64,000 nt of DNA from Linnemannia hyalina (Eukaryota; Mortierellomycota; Mortierellomycetes; Mortierellales; Mortierellaceae), in the NCBI GenBank assembly GCA_019671135.1, contig JAHRHY010000024.1, positions 496,001 through 560,000 of the forward strand, read 5' to 3'. The notes below the pieces were generated by a model that worked only from the letters and a program-made list of their open reading frames with translations, searched no databases and was not told where the DNA came from. The stretch's first letter is position 1. Each line of letters begins with the position of its first letter. Positions 10,622-22,515 of the stretch are shown piece by piece. Made by a program: the position numbers and the translations under genes.

Positions 10622-13126
10622 ATACTTTATTGTGTTCATATCCCAGGCACACCTTGCGCTTTTTTTTCACACATTCTTTTCAATTCCATGCCCGCTCGTT
10701 TATGACCAATTAGTATATTTTCTTTTTCGTATTGCGCAAAGACAATTGTCACCATCACCGCCACACCCCTCTGCACAATTTCCCTACATACATTGCACAC
10801 TTGAAGGCGTGTGCGTGTGCCCCTTGCTCCTATCCCGGCTTGACGTTTGGCCGAATTGCAAGCATTAAATTGATCGAATCAAAGGGCTGAATACGTTGAG
10901 CGGTTTAAAAATATGAGAGCATGCATTTCGGTTTTTTTAACCGGGCAAAAAAGGAAGGGATTGTAATAGTCTTTTGGGTGCTCTCAACAAATTTATGAAA
11001 AATGGGCCATCTTTGTTTCTTGTTGCTATTATGTCTGCCTTTTGTTTACCAGGTGGCAGACAGCCTCCTTGACACATATCCAGGATAAACCTCGTTCTCT
11101 ATTTGCAACTGATGCGGCGCCATCAATGCAATGTGTGTGTGTGTGTTCGTCCACTGTGTTGCTTTAATATTGCTTTCTCTCCACATATACACATACAAAC
11201 AAACAAACAAACAAACAAACAAACAAACAAACAAACAAACAAACAAACAAACAAACAAACAAACAAACAAACAAACAAAATCAAACAAACAAACCGGTTC
11301 CCTAGACATGTACATACAGTCGAACAATCAATCCTAACCTAACCCCATCCTCTTTACTACTCTCTTACCTTACCCCCCCCCCAACCAAAATAGTCACGTT
11401 CAGCGTCATTGGTTACCCAGCAGCTGGTAACACTATGGGAGTTTCGATCGGCGGCACGATCACGAAGCTGGTCGCCAACGAGACCACCGTCCCCGTCTAC
11501 ACTGGCACCGTCCCCGGAAGCACCTCCGCCGTCCAGTACTCCTACGTCGAGGTCAACGCTGCCAATGTCGCCGTCAAGTCCGAGGCCTTCACCCGCAAGC
11601 TCAACCAGACCACCGATATCTGGACCGAGAACGAGTTCTTTGATCGCCCCATCACCCATCACGTCATCCCTCGTCTCCCTTACACTTACCTTGCGACTTA
11701 TCCTTCAAAGTCCAAGGCCTTCAAGGAGACCCAGATTGCTACCCTGCATTTGACTGGTGACAAGACGGTCATTGATGCGTTGAACACCAACCCCGACACT
11801 GAAGCTGAAGCCCGTATCTCGTTCCGGTTTATTAACGCAAAGACGATCTACACGCAGACCAACATTACCTTGAAGACTTCTGGAAAGTCGTCCAAGGAGT
11901 TTGCCAAGCAGTCGTACAAGATCAAATTTGATACCGATTACAACCAGACCTTCTTCTCCCGTCCCAACATCAAGCTCCGTTCCATGGCGACCGAGCCTAC
12001 GTACCTCCGTGAGAAGACGTTTATCGATACTTTGAACGCCGTCGGTGTCCCTACTCAACAGGGATCCTATGTCCGTCTCTTCATCAACAATGAGGCTTAT
12101 GGTCTTTACCTCATGGTCGACGATATCAAGAAGTCTTTCGTCAAGCAGACTGTCCACAATGGCGATAACCTCGTCATCCCCGGTTCCTTGATCCAAGCCA
12201 ACGCACCCACCCTCACTGAGCAGGCCGACCTCACCTACAAGGGACCCCTCACCGCCGCCTACGGAAAAGAAACCTACACCATGGTGAACCTTGGAAACAA
12301 CCCCGTGACCGAACCTCTCTCCCAGCTCATCTCCTTCATGAAGGACCTCCAGGATTTCGATCCCCTCACCAACACTGACCCCATCAACTACTGGAACGCC
12401 ACCCGTCTCGACCTCGACGGATTCCTCCGCAACATGGCTCTCGAGTACCTCATGGGCGGATTTGACAACTACTGGATGTCCGGATCGAACTACTTCATCT
12501 ACTTCAACCCCACCCTCGGCACCGCTGGCAAGTGGCAATGGCTCCCTACCGATTTCGACGGAACCTTCGGAAACGGTGCAGAGATCGACCCCAAGGGCTC
12601 CTACAAGACCCTCTACAACTTCACTCCCGACCACCCCCTCGTCTCCAAGTTGATCATCAAGAGCACCGCCATCAATGCCCTCTTCACCACCATCCTTAAG
12701 GAGATCGTCTCGACCACCTTCAAGCCCGAGGCCATGAACCCCCACATCGAGGCCATCAACAAGATGATCTCCCTCGACGCCCAATGGGACTTATCCCTCA
12801 CCCGCAAGTCGCCCGGAAAGAACCCCGGTTTCACCTTTGATGACTTTAACAACAACTTGGTTAACATCACCAAGGAGATGTCTGGAGCCATCAAGCCCTG
12901 GATTGCCGATCGCGCTACTTCCATCTCGACCGAATTGGCCTTCACCATCCCTGCCGGAACTGCCGATCGTGTTGCCCCCCCTCCTCGCAAGGGTGGTAAC
13001 GGAGATGATGATGATGAAGAAACTCCCGACGGTGGTAACGCCTCCCACAGCAATGCTGCCTCGTTGACCGTCTCGGCTATGGCTGTCGTTGCCATGGTTG
13101 CTTCGTCTTTGATGCTCTTTGCTTAA
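9696..13126 (+). CDS. CotH-family secreted, GPI-anchored protein (CotH-2)
   Basis: A complete 595-residue model from two exons, 9696-9750 and 11394-13126, joined in phase 1 across a 1643-nt intron. Exon 1 encodes only the signal peptide (MVKFLVGLAALASVAFAD); exon 2 starts ITFSVIGYPAAGN. The start was chosen because it yields this signal peptide, and the same intron position and phase occur in CotH-1. The CotH core shows LDLDGFLRNMALEYL, FDNYWMSGSNYFIYFNP and WLPTDFDGTFG, with conserved Asp residues expected for the atypical kinase fold. The tail has a GDDDDEE patch, then the hydrophobic segment SLTVSAMAVVAMVASSLMLFA, a likely GPI signal. Many NxT/S glycosylation sites are present. Codon use in the exon is strongly C-ending, consistent with high expression. 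Substrate and biological role are unknown; the CotH fold and surface location are well supported. Confidence 0.9.
10591..10616. repeat. (CA)13 microsatellite in CotH-2 intron 1
   Basis: An uninterrupted CA run within the 1643-nt intron. Confidence 0.9.
11195..11280. repeat. (ACAA)n microsatellite in CotH-2 intron 1
   Basis: About 21 perfect ACAA units, about 110 bp before the intron acceptor. It is open on both strands (TNKQ/VCLF repeats), but these are not genes. Confidence 0.95.
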
Positions 13127-13816
13127 ACTGAAGATAGAAAAAAAAAAAGGGAGCGCTTTCTTTTTGCGTGAGGGAGAGCGTTCCGTTTAAAAAAGCGTAG
13201 ATATATCTTGTATTTCTTTTACCTTTTCGTTCCACTTCTACAAACCCCATCTTAATAGAAAAAAATTCCTTTTTTTTTTTTACGAAAAACCATCCTTCAT
13301 CTCCATACTTTTTTTTTGCATTGCACCATACCCAATTGAAATAAACACCAAGAAAAAAAATAACAATGCGCGCGCGTCCAAGATCGAAGAAGTATGTGTG
13401 TGTGTGAGAGAACCGGCTCCTTGTTGCTCATTCAAGAAACAAGGCAACACTCTTTTCTTTTTCATTTTCGAATCAGTCTTTATTTCTGCAAATCATATCC
13501 TCCATCATCCGTGCGCCAGAGAGAATAACTGAAAAGATAGTGCAACAAAGAAAAAGAGAAGGGAATCGCTGTGACAGTGGGGAAAAGTAAAGAAAGAAAG
13601 TTGAGGAGATGGAGTCGAGGGTGGAGGAAGGAGGAGTAGGGAAATGCAAGGAAGAGAGCGATCGAGGGATGTGTGTCTGTGTCTGCTACCTCTACTGATC
13701 AAGGGAGTAGTTTGTCAAAGATAAAGTTGTTGTCCGCTAAACAGCATGTTGTTATCAGTAGAGAAAAAAGAAAAGGCAAATAGCCTTGTGGATGCCAACG
13801 CACTCAAAGCCAGTAC
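13127..13816. other. Convergent 3' region between CotH-2 and the RRM gene
   Basis: Contains the 3' UTRs of two convergent genes. T- and A-rich runs near 13140, 13265 and 13305 may serve 3'-end formation. No gene is seen. Confidence 0.6.
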
Positions 13817-16800
13817 TTAGTTTGACTTGCGTGCAGGACCACGGGTGTCAGAGGCACGAGAGGACGGGGAGGAACTCTCAGGGCCACCACGGTTCTGTGC
13901 TCCCGAAGCATAGCGAAGGGGGACCACCGCCGAGACCTCGAGCAGACCAGGTCGTCTGGCCATTCCGCTTCCTCCAGTCATGGGAGGAGCGTACCAGACA
14001 GGCGCGGGCACGGGAGGATGAGGAGAACCATGAGTTCCTGCGGCAGAGAGGCCCGAGACTGGAGGCGCACCCGAGGGAGTGTGCTGCTCGTACATACTGT
14101 ACATCGAGCCGGGGCCGCCAGGGCCTGGAGGAGGGTAGTACATTCCCTCGGATCCTTGACCATAATCACTACCATGGTAGTCGTAGTTGCCTACGCCACG
14201 CTGACCTATCACGCAATATCAAAAGATGTTTGTTAGTATTAATCTGACAGTCACAAGTACATGATGGCAGCCATCTCCAGAAAGCACCGACGTGTAACTA
14301 GCATCAGTCATGTACCTTGTCCAGAGTCCCGGCTCGATCCATATTGCTCGGGACCTTGCTGAATTCTCTATAGAGATATGAAAAAAGCACACGGCCATGG
14401 TCAGGAGGGGCGATCTCCAAAAACCAGAGGTGGCAAAGCATGACAAATTTAACATCACAAAGCCGTACCTGCTTGTTGTAAACTCCATGCGCAGGGTAGT
14501 ACGGCTGTCCAGCCTCAGTCGATGAAGGAGAGCCACGGGGAGGAACAACTGGTTGACCCATCATTGTTTCTGGTTGTGGCGGAGGCGGGCCATAGAATCC
14601 GTGAGGCATGAGCATTCCAGGGTACCCATAGTAGGGAGTGTAGTACATTGGTCGTCCAACGTTCGGTCCTCGAGAGGAAGGATATCCGTGCCCGTATCCA
14701 TGGCCTTGAGGTCCTGCGGGGGCTCCGGGGGCACGAGGCATATCTGGAACGTCGACCAGATTCCTGGCTGCCTGCATCGCTGCGTTCTGGCGCTGTACGC
14801 GATACTCGCTTGTCTCTCGATGCTGGACACGGATTGTTGTCTCCAAGAACTGCGTGTTATTCTACAACGGTCAACAGAAAACAAGATAAACAGTCAGCAT
14901 GGTCAACACATGCTCCATCTAGAAAGCGCCCACCATGCAGCCCTGGATACCAAAACAAGCCCCTTCGAACATGGTGCTCACCTCGTGATCAATTGCACGT
15001 CGGGCAGCTTGCTCGCTGTCAAACTCGATGAAAGCAAAGGCAGTGGCGCGACCAGCGCCCACCTTGCTTCTCTTGACCAGGTGGATGTTCTTGATGCTAC
15101 CGTAGTCCTGGAAACGCTCGTGGAGGTGGGCTTCGGTCGCCAGGTCGGGGTTCAGCTGACCCACAAAGACCGACTCCTTTTCGATCTGGTTCTGGCTTGA
15201 AAGGTTAGGCGCCCACTCGATTGTCCAATGAGAGATGGGGCGAAGAGCCTAGTCGTGACAAAAAACAAAGCGAGGGTTGATGCAGAACGACTGTTAGCAG
15301 CGTCCATCGAAAAGGAAAGGGAGATTATGTCAAGTCATACCCTATAGAATAATGCGAAAGGAGGAGAGTGCAACTTACGATGTAGGCCTTAATGGCGTCA
15401 TCACGATAAGAAAACTTGGCAAAGGCGTAGCGCTTGTGTCTTGAAGTTGGGCGCGGATCGTGGAAGATTGACACGTCCTCAACCGGTCCGTATTGCTCGA
15501 GGACGTCAATTAGGTCCTAGTGTAATGACACCAGAGCGATTCGAGGGTTAGATATTTTAGTACATGAGTTCGTGTAACATGCATTTTTGAGTCAGCAAAT
15601 AACGCGAAAAAAAATATTCAAGCGCAGACGCGATCATGTACCTGCTCAGTCGTGCCGCGAGAGAAACGGAGAATAAATAAGGTGCGGTTGACGCGTGCCT
15701 GCTCAATACGTATGTGTCTTCCGTCAACGATCGTGTTGTGGGCCTCGACCATTGCCCTTTGCGCGTCTTCAATGTTCTATTTGATCACAACATATAAAAA
15801 GGCAAATAACAAACGTCAGTCATGGTCCAAAGCTGACAAGAACGAATGAATGCCTGTTCAGCTGGCAATTGGAAATGACAGCTCAAATAACTTGTAATCT
15901 TACCTCAAACTGGACAAACGAGTAGGGTCGCTGCATCCAGTCCTTCAAGACCTTGACATTCATCAAAGTGCCCCACTTCTGAAAGTGTTCGGTGACCGAT
16001 TCGACCAACTGGGCATCGGTCCGGACTGCAGCCAGGCTAGATGAGGAAGAGCGAAAAAGGTCAAATGAAACATTAGGGCGCATCGAATACTCTGATGGAG
16101 ACAGAAAGATGGTTTGCTCGCCATATTGGATAGCCAAGAGTTAGTATGTCACAGAAAGAGTTACCTTGCAACAAAAAGGCAAGCCTGAGGCTCTCCTCTG
16201 ATGCGGTCCTCCTGAGGGATGGGTGCCTCGTCTTCAGGCTCAACGGTCTCTTGCTCAGCATCGCTTTCTTGGTCCGAGTTCTTGTCGGGAGCCGAGGGCT
16301 TCTCGTTTTCATCCTTGACCGATCCTGGGTGGTCGGTCCACTCTCGGGCGACGTCGTCCGAGCTGTGGCCGCGAAGGGGCGCGAAGCAGTTCTCGGTGAC
16401 AGTTGTCTCTTGGGGTTTGGTACGCAAACGACAGTCGTTGGTGGGAGAAGACGAGGGTTCGTCCCGGATACTCATGAGAGCTAAAGGGTCGGCAGATTAC
16501 AAAACATCAAGACAGGCCATCAGTTTTGAGGGTCACGGCGGATGCGGATGATGTAACTTTAAAACATTTTCTTTGCTTGAACTCTGCATTGTGGAGCGCA
16601 AAGGAGAAGGAACGGATGGAGTAGCACGTGTCGCATGGTGGCAACAAGAAGCTTGTGTTGGAAGGGAGGTTTGAAACGTAGGAACCAATAACAAACAACA
16701 AGTAAACTAGTTGCGCAAACATACCGATCGTCTGGTTCAATGGTTCCTCACGCAAGAGCAACTGGCTCGTGCGACCTGCAGATAAGCCAGAAGAACTGCG

Positions 16801-16947
16801 ATCCGTACGTGAGCTCATGGTAGACTCGCTGTTACGCGAGTATGAATGCGAGGGGTGGTTCAAAGTAGAAGCTGGGATGGGCGAGTCGGGAGTTCCTGGA
16901 CTTGCCCCGGGGGTCGGCGAAGAATGCGAGTCGCGGTAGTTTGTCAT
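13817..16947 (-). CDS. Three-RRM RNA-binding protein
   Basis: A nine-exon model (16725-16947, 16165-16480, 15904-16036, 15642-15776, 15379-15516, 14982-15248, 14469-14861, 14316-14367, 13817-14205) gives 681 residues in frame throughout. The N-terminus (MTNYRDSHSSPTPG...) is S/T/P-rich and disordered. RRM1 has RNP2 ACLFVARL and RNP1-like PYSFVQFE; RRM2 has RTLFILRF and RYAFAKFS; RRM3 has ESVFVGQL and TAFAFIEF. The C-terminal third is G/Y/P-rich (YYTPYYGYPG, YYPPPGPGGPG), a prion-like low-complexity tail common in RNA-granule proteins. All introns fall between or within RRMs with GT-AG borders. The domain order resembles fungal Rim4/Mug28-like meiotic regulators, but that is a guess from architecture; a general mRNA-binding role is secure. 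Confidence 0.85.
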
Positions 16948-18274
16948 CTTTCAGGTCCGGGTAGCGAAGCACGAAGGAAGAGGAGCAAAGAGACGATGCA
17001 AAAGTTGGAAACTCGGTTATGCTCTCTTTTACTTTTAGTTGCTGTTCTTGCGTTACCTTTTCGCTGGGGGGTCGAAACGTAAAGGTGATTGCAGTAGTCA
17101 TTTGGTTTACCTTACTTGTGCTTGATATTGTATGGATAGAGTGAATACGAAAAGAAAGAAAAACAGTTACGGATATGATCCAAGGAGGAGAAACCGAACT
17201 GAAGAATAAAAAGTAGAGGTCCCGAAGAGTGAAGAGAAGCTTCGAGAGTCGTAGAAGCGCGACGAGATGAACTTTTTTTTCTGTGTGAAGGTGGGAGAAG
17301 AGAGAGAAAGAGAGGGTTGCTGTAGAGAGTGGTGGCGGTGGGAAAGAAAAGAAAAGAAAAAACAAAGAAAAGGAAAAGGAAAAGGAAAAGGAAAAGGAAA
17401 AGAAGAGGAAGAGGAAGAGGTTGATTCCTGGAGGGGTTGATAAAAGGGTGACTATCAGTGGGCAAGACTCACCTTCCCGCCAAATGGACAAAAAAAAAGA
17501 GGGTTGCTGCTGCTTTGTTATTTTTGTTAGGTGGAACGTGAGCGTTGGTAAATGGTGAGAATGGAAGAGAAGAACGCTGGTGGCGACGAAGGAAGGTAAG
17601 GAAAGGAAAGAAAATAGGAGAGAGCACGACGACGACAAAAGGAAGACAACGCTGCAATGGAACGGAAGCGAGAAGGCCAGCTTCTGGGAGTGTCGAGTGG
17701 AGGTAAGGTGTAGGTGGTGTTGATTGGAGAAGGAAGGTGGAGGAAGAGCGGGAGAGGGTAGAGAGAAGGGAGTGGTGGTGGTGGGAAGGAAGGAGGAAAG
17801 AAAAGAGAAAGAAAGGAGCAGGACAGAGCAGAAAAGAAAGAGAGGAAGGCACCAGCAGTTGAAGTATCAATGAACGAGAAAAGTGCGAGTCAAAAGTGGC
17901 CGATCCTAATGTGCACATGCACACAGCTACGCTCATATTCTGACTGTTCGTCACTGATCGCTTTTCCTTTTCTTTTGTTTCTCGGACAGACATAAACTGT
18001 TATTATTGTGTTTGGTTCAACTAAGCTATTGTGAGAGTATGAATGTGTGGTGGCTCTATTTGCAAGTAGCTCTGCTTGTCGAGCAAAGGCAGATCCATGC
18101 TTCGTACCATGGTTACTACATAATCCACTGATCCTTCCATTTCCTCATTTGCCAAGCGCTTGCCGTGTCTGTGTGTCTACTGCTCTGCTAGGAGTAGTCG
18201 AGTATCTATCCTGTCCGAGAGGTGAAAAATTCCTGATGTGTCGCCTAAAGGTGCCGCTGCCAATCTAGCACCAT
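16948..18274. other. Leader and promoter region of the RRM gene; UBC9 3' side
   Basis: On the minus strand the stretch 17260-17880 is a long, nearly pure pyrimidine tract (including GGAAAA units at 17370-17402 read on +), matching the CT-rich leaders of other genes here. The long minus-strand open frames in it are serine/phenylalanine/leucine-rich products of this composition. No gene is recognised from 17880 to 18274. Confidence 0.5.
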
Positions 18275-18765
18275 CTATGCAGTGTTCTCCTTGGCCTGCT
18301 GCCGCACGCGCTTCTCATAGCTGACCTTGTCCTTCCTATGAACAACGAAAACAAGACATGGCAATATGATCATCTGTTAGGTTCACCGTGATCTCTCTTT
18401 TACGTTGTGGAATTTGATCCGCACACTGTTCCATAGGTGATTCACATACTTGAACATCACATAGGCCTCGGACTGAGCAGGACTCTCGGGGTTGGGGTCG
18501 TTCAACAAATCCTGGATTCCCAGCAATATCTGGTAAAAGTGAGAAGGGAGAGCAGGGTTAAAGAGAGGTCCATGCTGTCAAAAGTCTAAATAATGCGATA
18601 TAAAATGTCCTTGATGCAAGTGGCTTCTTTGTTGTTACCTGCTTGATCGTGATTGCTGGCTTCCATCCCTCCTCCTCGTTCAGGATAGAGAGGCAAACAG
18701 TTCCAGATGGGTAGACGTTAGGATGGAAAAGTGGAGGGACAAACTTGCCTATTATCGAAATTTCC

Positions 18766-18799
<34 letters not shown>

Positions 18800-19579
18800 T
18801 GCCGGTGAGATTCCTTGCGCCACTCTGATCCATGACGTCCTTTCTCTAGTATTTGTCTTCCTGAACTACAGTGTGTCATGCAGCCTTACACTTTGGAGGC
18901 TTGCTGGGGTAATCTATGAAAAATGGTAACGAGCGAGTAGAAAGCATTAGTAAGCGACCGAACTCTTGGGATTCATTACAGCTTCCAAAACAAAAACGAG
19001 ATAATTACCTTCGGGGAAAATGAGGACGAGCTTGTAGACACCGCCTTCCCATGGTGTCTATGACACAAATGTACAATTATGAAAAATAATTAGTAAACGT
19101 CCATGATAACAACTAGAAACATGTTAACCATCAGCTTATTCCAAGTCAAGAGAAAGTTTCCTTACGCTGGGTTTGCCAGGAATGCCGACCTGCCAGTTCA
19201 TCAAATCAAGGGTTCCATCGCTCTTCTTCTCGGGTCTGGCGTAGAAACCCTAAATGAGTCGATAAGATCCAGGCACACACTTGAGTTAGCTCCTACGCAG
19301 TATTTGACTACTCAGTTGTTCAAGATCCAATATGTCGCCACAACAGAGGTCCATAGTCGATAAAAGGGAGTTCAAATGATTTCGTTTGGTCGGCGGTGGT
19401 GAAGAAAAGGCCTTTGGTGGGGGCAAAGTCGAAGGCATTGCTTGCCGAATGCAGAAGACAATAACCTTTTACCACTAAGCCAACGATTAAAGAGAAGTGG
19501 ATGAATTACTCACGAAGGGGTGATCCTTGCGCCATTGCTTTCTCTCCTCTGCGAGCCGACTTCTACAGATTCCTGACAT
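18275..19579 (-). CDS. UBC9: SUMO-conjugating enzyme UBC9
   Basis: E2 enzyme that takes SUMO from the Aos1-Uba2 E1 and transfers it to lysines of nuclear and other substrates. Seven exons (19514-19579, 19166-19249, 19009-19057, 18890-18913, 18639-18748, 18450-18529, 18275-18335) give exactly 157 residues, the usual UBC9 length. The start [21 protein letters not shown] is the family N-terminus, whose basic helix binds SUMO and E1. The catalytic cysteine is Cys93 in [15 protein letters not shown], preceded by the HPN motif (residues 83-85); the UBC9-specific acidic insertion follows it. One exon is only 24 nt. The intron before the catalytic exon carries an A29 homopolymer. The gene is divergent from TRS31 with 326 bp between the start codons, probably a shared promoter region. 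Confidence 0.97.
18766..18794. repeat. A29 homopolymer in a UBC9 intron
   Basis: An uninterrupted run of 29 A on the + strand (poly-T on the coding strand), 18 nt downstream of the catalytic exon boundary. Confidence 0.9.
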
Positions 19580-19905
19580 GGTGGTAGCAGTAGTTGTTTT
19601 GTTGTTGGTGGTGGTTTGTGACCTTGTGATGAGCTATGGAGCGAGTGGATTGATGATTTTGAGAAAGTTGAAAGTGCAAATAAAGGAAGGAGGGACCGCC
19701 TTTTTTTTTCTTGCCCTTCGCCGGCTGCGCGACGCTTGACCGACGCTCCCTGCCGCCCTTAAGCATTCAAGCAAGTTAGGCAAGTGAGAAAGGTGGTCGA
19801 GACCTTTGCCTTTTCATCACTCACCCACCACTTGGAACCCATCGACAGCAGCATCCAGTCCTTCTTTATTTTCAAGCACCGTCCAAGCAAAACCGAAAAA
19901 CAGAA

Positions 19906-21077
19906 ATGTCCAGCAGCGCGTCGGCAACATCAAGGCTCTCCGTTATGAGCATGGCGGCCTCACTGCCCAGTGTCGGAGGCTATTCTTCAGCAGCATCCTC
20001 CATCTACGCCAAACGCAACACTACCAACATCCTCGAGCGCCATCTCAACAAGACCCGTGGAGCCGAGGTAAATAAGCTAGGACAGTGACTAAAAGGCTCA
20101 AGGATTGAAAGGAGGTCTCGAGATATTGGATGTTCTGGAAGAACCGAGTATTGATGGGTAGCAAAAATGGGTGTGAATATTGGAATCGTACACTTGAAGC
20201 ATTGACGTCTGTCTTTACTTACAAGCATCTTGCTTTGTCCATATCTAGGTCAGTGTCAACGCATTCGCATTTTTGTTCTCAGAGATGCTCCAGTATACCC
20301 AAAAGCGCGTGAACGGAATTCAGGACCTTGAAAGAAAGTATGCTTCATGTCTAACGACGGACCCCTGGACGTACTACGTGGAACTATCGTTAATTATGCG
20401 GAACATTTACCCATTGTCACACACCTGACTGACAACATCCTTCCATTATTTTCTACGCCACTCTTATGTAGGTTGAATGAACTTGGATACAGGGTCGGAA
20501 TTCGAGCATTGGATCTATTGGTCTGGAGGGACAAGAACAGCAAGCGCGAGACTAGAGTACTTGGAATGCTCTATTTTATCCACACCACCGTCTGGAAGAC
20601 CATGTTTGGCAAGCAGGCCGACTCTCTCGAAAAGTCCACGGAGAACGAGGACGAATGTACGCTTGAAATTCATTTCTTTGATCTTTGGTTTTCATTGTGA
20701 CCGAGAGCCTGTACTCATGTCGCTAACCATTATCTCTGAACGATTCGTAGATATGATTTCGGATAACGATCCCATGGTTTCTAGATTTATCTCTGTCCCT
20801 AAGGACGTCTCTCAGCTCAACTGCGGAGCTTTCATGGCAGGAATCGTCGAGGCTATCATGGACGGCTGCCAATTCGTAAGTCGCCCTTCAGCGTTCTTTA
20901 TTTTCCTCAAGCCTTTTACCTCAATAGCTAACCATTTACATCATTTGCAACGACGTTTGACATTAGCCTTCTCGTGTGACAGCTCACACGGTGCCCATAG
21001 ATGGGTTCCCTCTCCGGACAACCATTCTCATCAAGCTTGACCGGGAAGTTTTGGACCGCGAGGAGCAATTAAAATAA
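19906..21077 (+). CDS. TRS31: TRAPP complex subunit 5 (Trs31/TRAPPC5)
   Basis: Core subunit of the TRAPP vesicle-tethering complexes, which are guanine-nucleotide exchange factors for Rab1/Ypt1 at the Golgi. Five exons (19906-20067, 20249-20337, 20472-20656, 20751-20875, 20967-21077) give 223 residues. An S/A-rich N-terminal extension precedes the conserved start of the fold, [20 protein letters not shown]. Other family signatures are [36 protein letters not shown], and in the C-terminal part [16 protein letters not shown] followed by a terminal [10 protein letters not shown]. This is the Bet3/Trs31 fold; the protein carries no catalytic site. It is divergent from UBC9. A LINE fragment begins about 50 bp after the stop codon. 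Confidence 0.95.
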
Positions 21078-21127
21078 ACTGTCATACCTTTTGTTCTGTT
21101 CTTACACTCTGATCCAGACCATAGTTC

Positions 21128-21455
21128 TTTTTTTTTCACCTTTCTTGCAGAACTTTTAATTTCTCTGACAAACAACACATAGGAGGCATTTGGAAGTAAA
21201 GAGGCCACAGACCGTGCACCATCCACCAGTTGTAGCCTAATCCGGAACCTGGCTCTGCACAACCATTGTTGGTGCTCCTCACAGCTTAAACGGAAGACAA
21301 AATAAAATTGGAAGCGAATAGAACGATTCCTCCCATCCTCTCCATCATCGATAACCCCCTCCTTCCTAACAAGCTCTCCAACAACCGCTCCTCAGCAGCG
21401 TGTGGATCCTTGTTCTCTCCAGGGCAGGTCTCATCATCATGTACTAGCGGAGCGG
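21128..21455 (-). mobile_element. LINE 3'-end fragment F, upstream of tRNA-Lys
   Basis: On the + strand it starts with a T run (21128-21136; the poly-A end of a minus-strand LINE) and then runs through the same 3' UTR and C-terminal sequence as the copies at 42-45 kb: TTTCTCTGACAAAC, AACCTGGCTCTGC, and the coded signature AEERLLESLLGRRGLSMMERM on the minus strand. It is clearly more diverged than the later copies and ends about 112 bp before tRNA-Lys. It is 5'-truncated, as usual for LINE insertions. Confidence 0.85.
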
Positions 21456-21566
21456 GGAGTTTCCCGACCTTGCACTTATAGAATGAGTCACGTGCGATAC
21501 GAACATAATTTGCAGAGTCGAAATAAAATTGTTGCAGAAACTTGGTTACCATCAGCAAAGCTTCTA

Positions 21567-21639
21567 GCCCGGCTAGCTCAATCGGTAGAGCGTCAGACTC
21601 TTAATCTGAAGGCTGTGGGTTCGACCCCCACGTTGGGCG
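21567..21639 (+). tRNA. tRNA-Lys (anticodon CTT)
   Basis: A 73-nt cloverleaf without intron: acceptor stem GCCCGGC with GTTGGGC (two G-T pairs), D arm GCTC/GAGC, anticodon arm TCAGA-CTCTTAA-TCTGA giving anticodon CTT, five-base variable loop, and T arm GTGGG-TTCGACC-CCCAC. Discriminator base is G. A T-rich Pol III terminator region follows. A LINE remnant on the opposite strand lies upstream. Confidence 0.97.
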
Positions 21640-22515
21640 CTTTCCTTTTGCTCTTGGAGGTGTAGGAGTAATTCTTTTTGGATGTTCAGGGACATAGCAA
21701 GCGGGAGTGAGCAGTTTCACCGATCGTATGGCTGAAAAAAGGGCCGACTCCTAATCTCACTCTTTTTTGTTTGTCTCCTAATCCCGCCATGGCCGATATG
21801 TGGTCTGGGCTGACATCAAAAATCGAGTTCAGAGCAGACACACAAATTCAGGGTCAGGGGATGTGCTGTGTAAGCAGGTATTGGGAGAGAGAGGACCCAG
21901 GTTGGGGCCAGATAAAAAAGATGAGGTGGTGATGGGAGTGCAGGCATGTATCAATCAGACAAGACAACCGTTGGGGCAAATACAGTGTTCTGACACGTGC
22001 AGACTGTAGATGTCTTCTCTCTGGGCGGGAAAACCATCACTTTTTTATTTTGGGAACAAGAGGACAGGAGAACAAGAGGACAGGAGAACAAGAGAATAAG
22101 AGAACAAGAGGACAAGAGGACAAGAGGACAATTGTTTGCATGGCCTTCCCTTCATTCATTCATTCATTCCCTCCTTCCTTCTCTTCACTCCTCTCCTGTG
22201 CTTTTCCTCATCACTTTCTCTTACTTATCCTTCATCTACTCTTCTTGTTCTCCCTTTCTTCATTTTTTTCTTCATCTACATCTGTCCTGTACAACACTCC
22301 CCCCTCTCTCTCCTCTCTCCACTCTCCATTCCTCCACTCTTCCCGCCTGCATACCGTCCTTCTCATACACCACTTGCAGCTTGCACTCTCCTCCACATTA
22401 ACTACTAGCACTGATCGTGTGTCACACCCCCAACTTTTCTTTCTTCCTCCTTCCTCAACCGTCTGTGCGACCCACTCTGTGCCACGCTACTTTCAGGAAC
22501 ACTCCCTAATACGAT
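21640..22515. other. Intergenic region with an AG-rich tandem repeat
   Basis: From about 22055 to 22131 the + strand consists of degenerate tandem copies of an AGAACAAGAGGACAGG-like unit. From 22140 to 22515 it is CT-rich, probably the promoter and leader of the downstream hydrolase gene. No gene is seen. Confidence 0.6.

Noticed and set aside
11046..11337. Open frames of TNKQ or VCLF repeats on both strands
   Set aside because: Products of the ACAA microsatellite inside a CotH-2 intron.
11705..12784. 359-codon minus-strand open frame
   Set aside because: Antisense shadow of the CotH-2 exon, caused by its C-ending codons.
16832..17638. 268-codon minus-strand frame rich in S, F and L
   Set aside because: Translation of the CT-rich leader of the RRM gene; the start at 16947 in another frame fits the protein.
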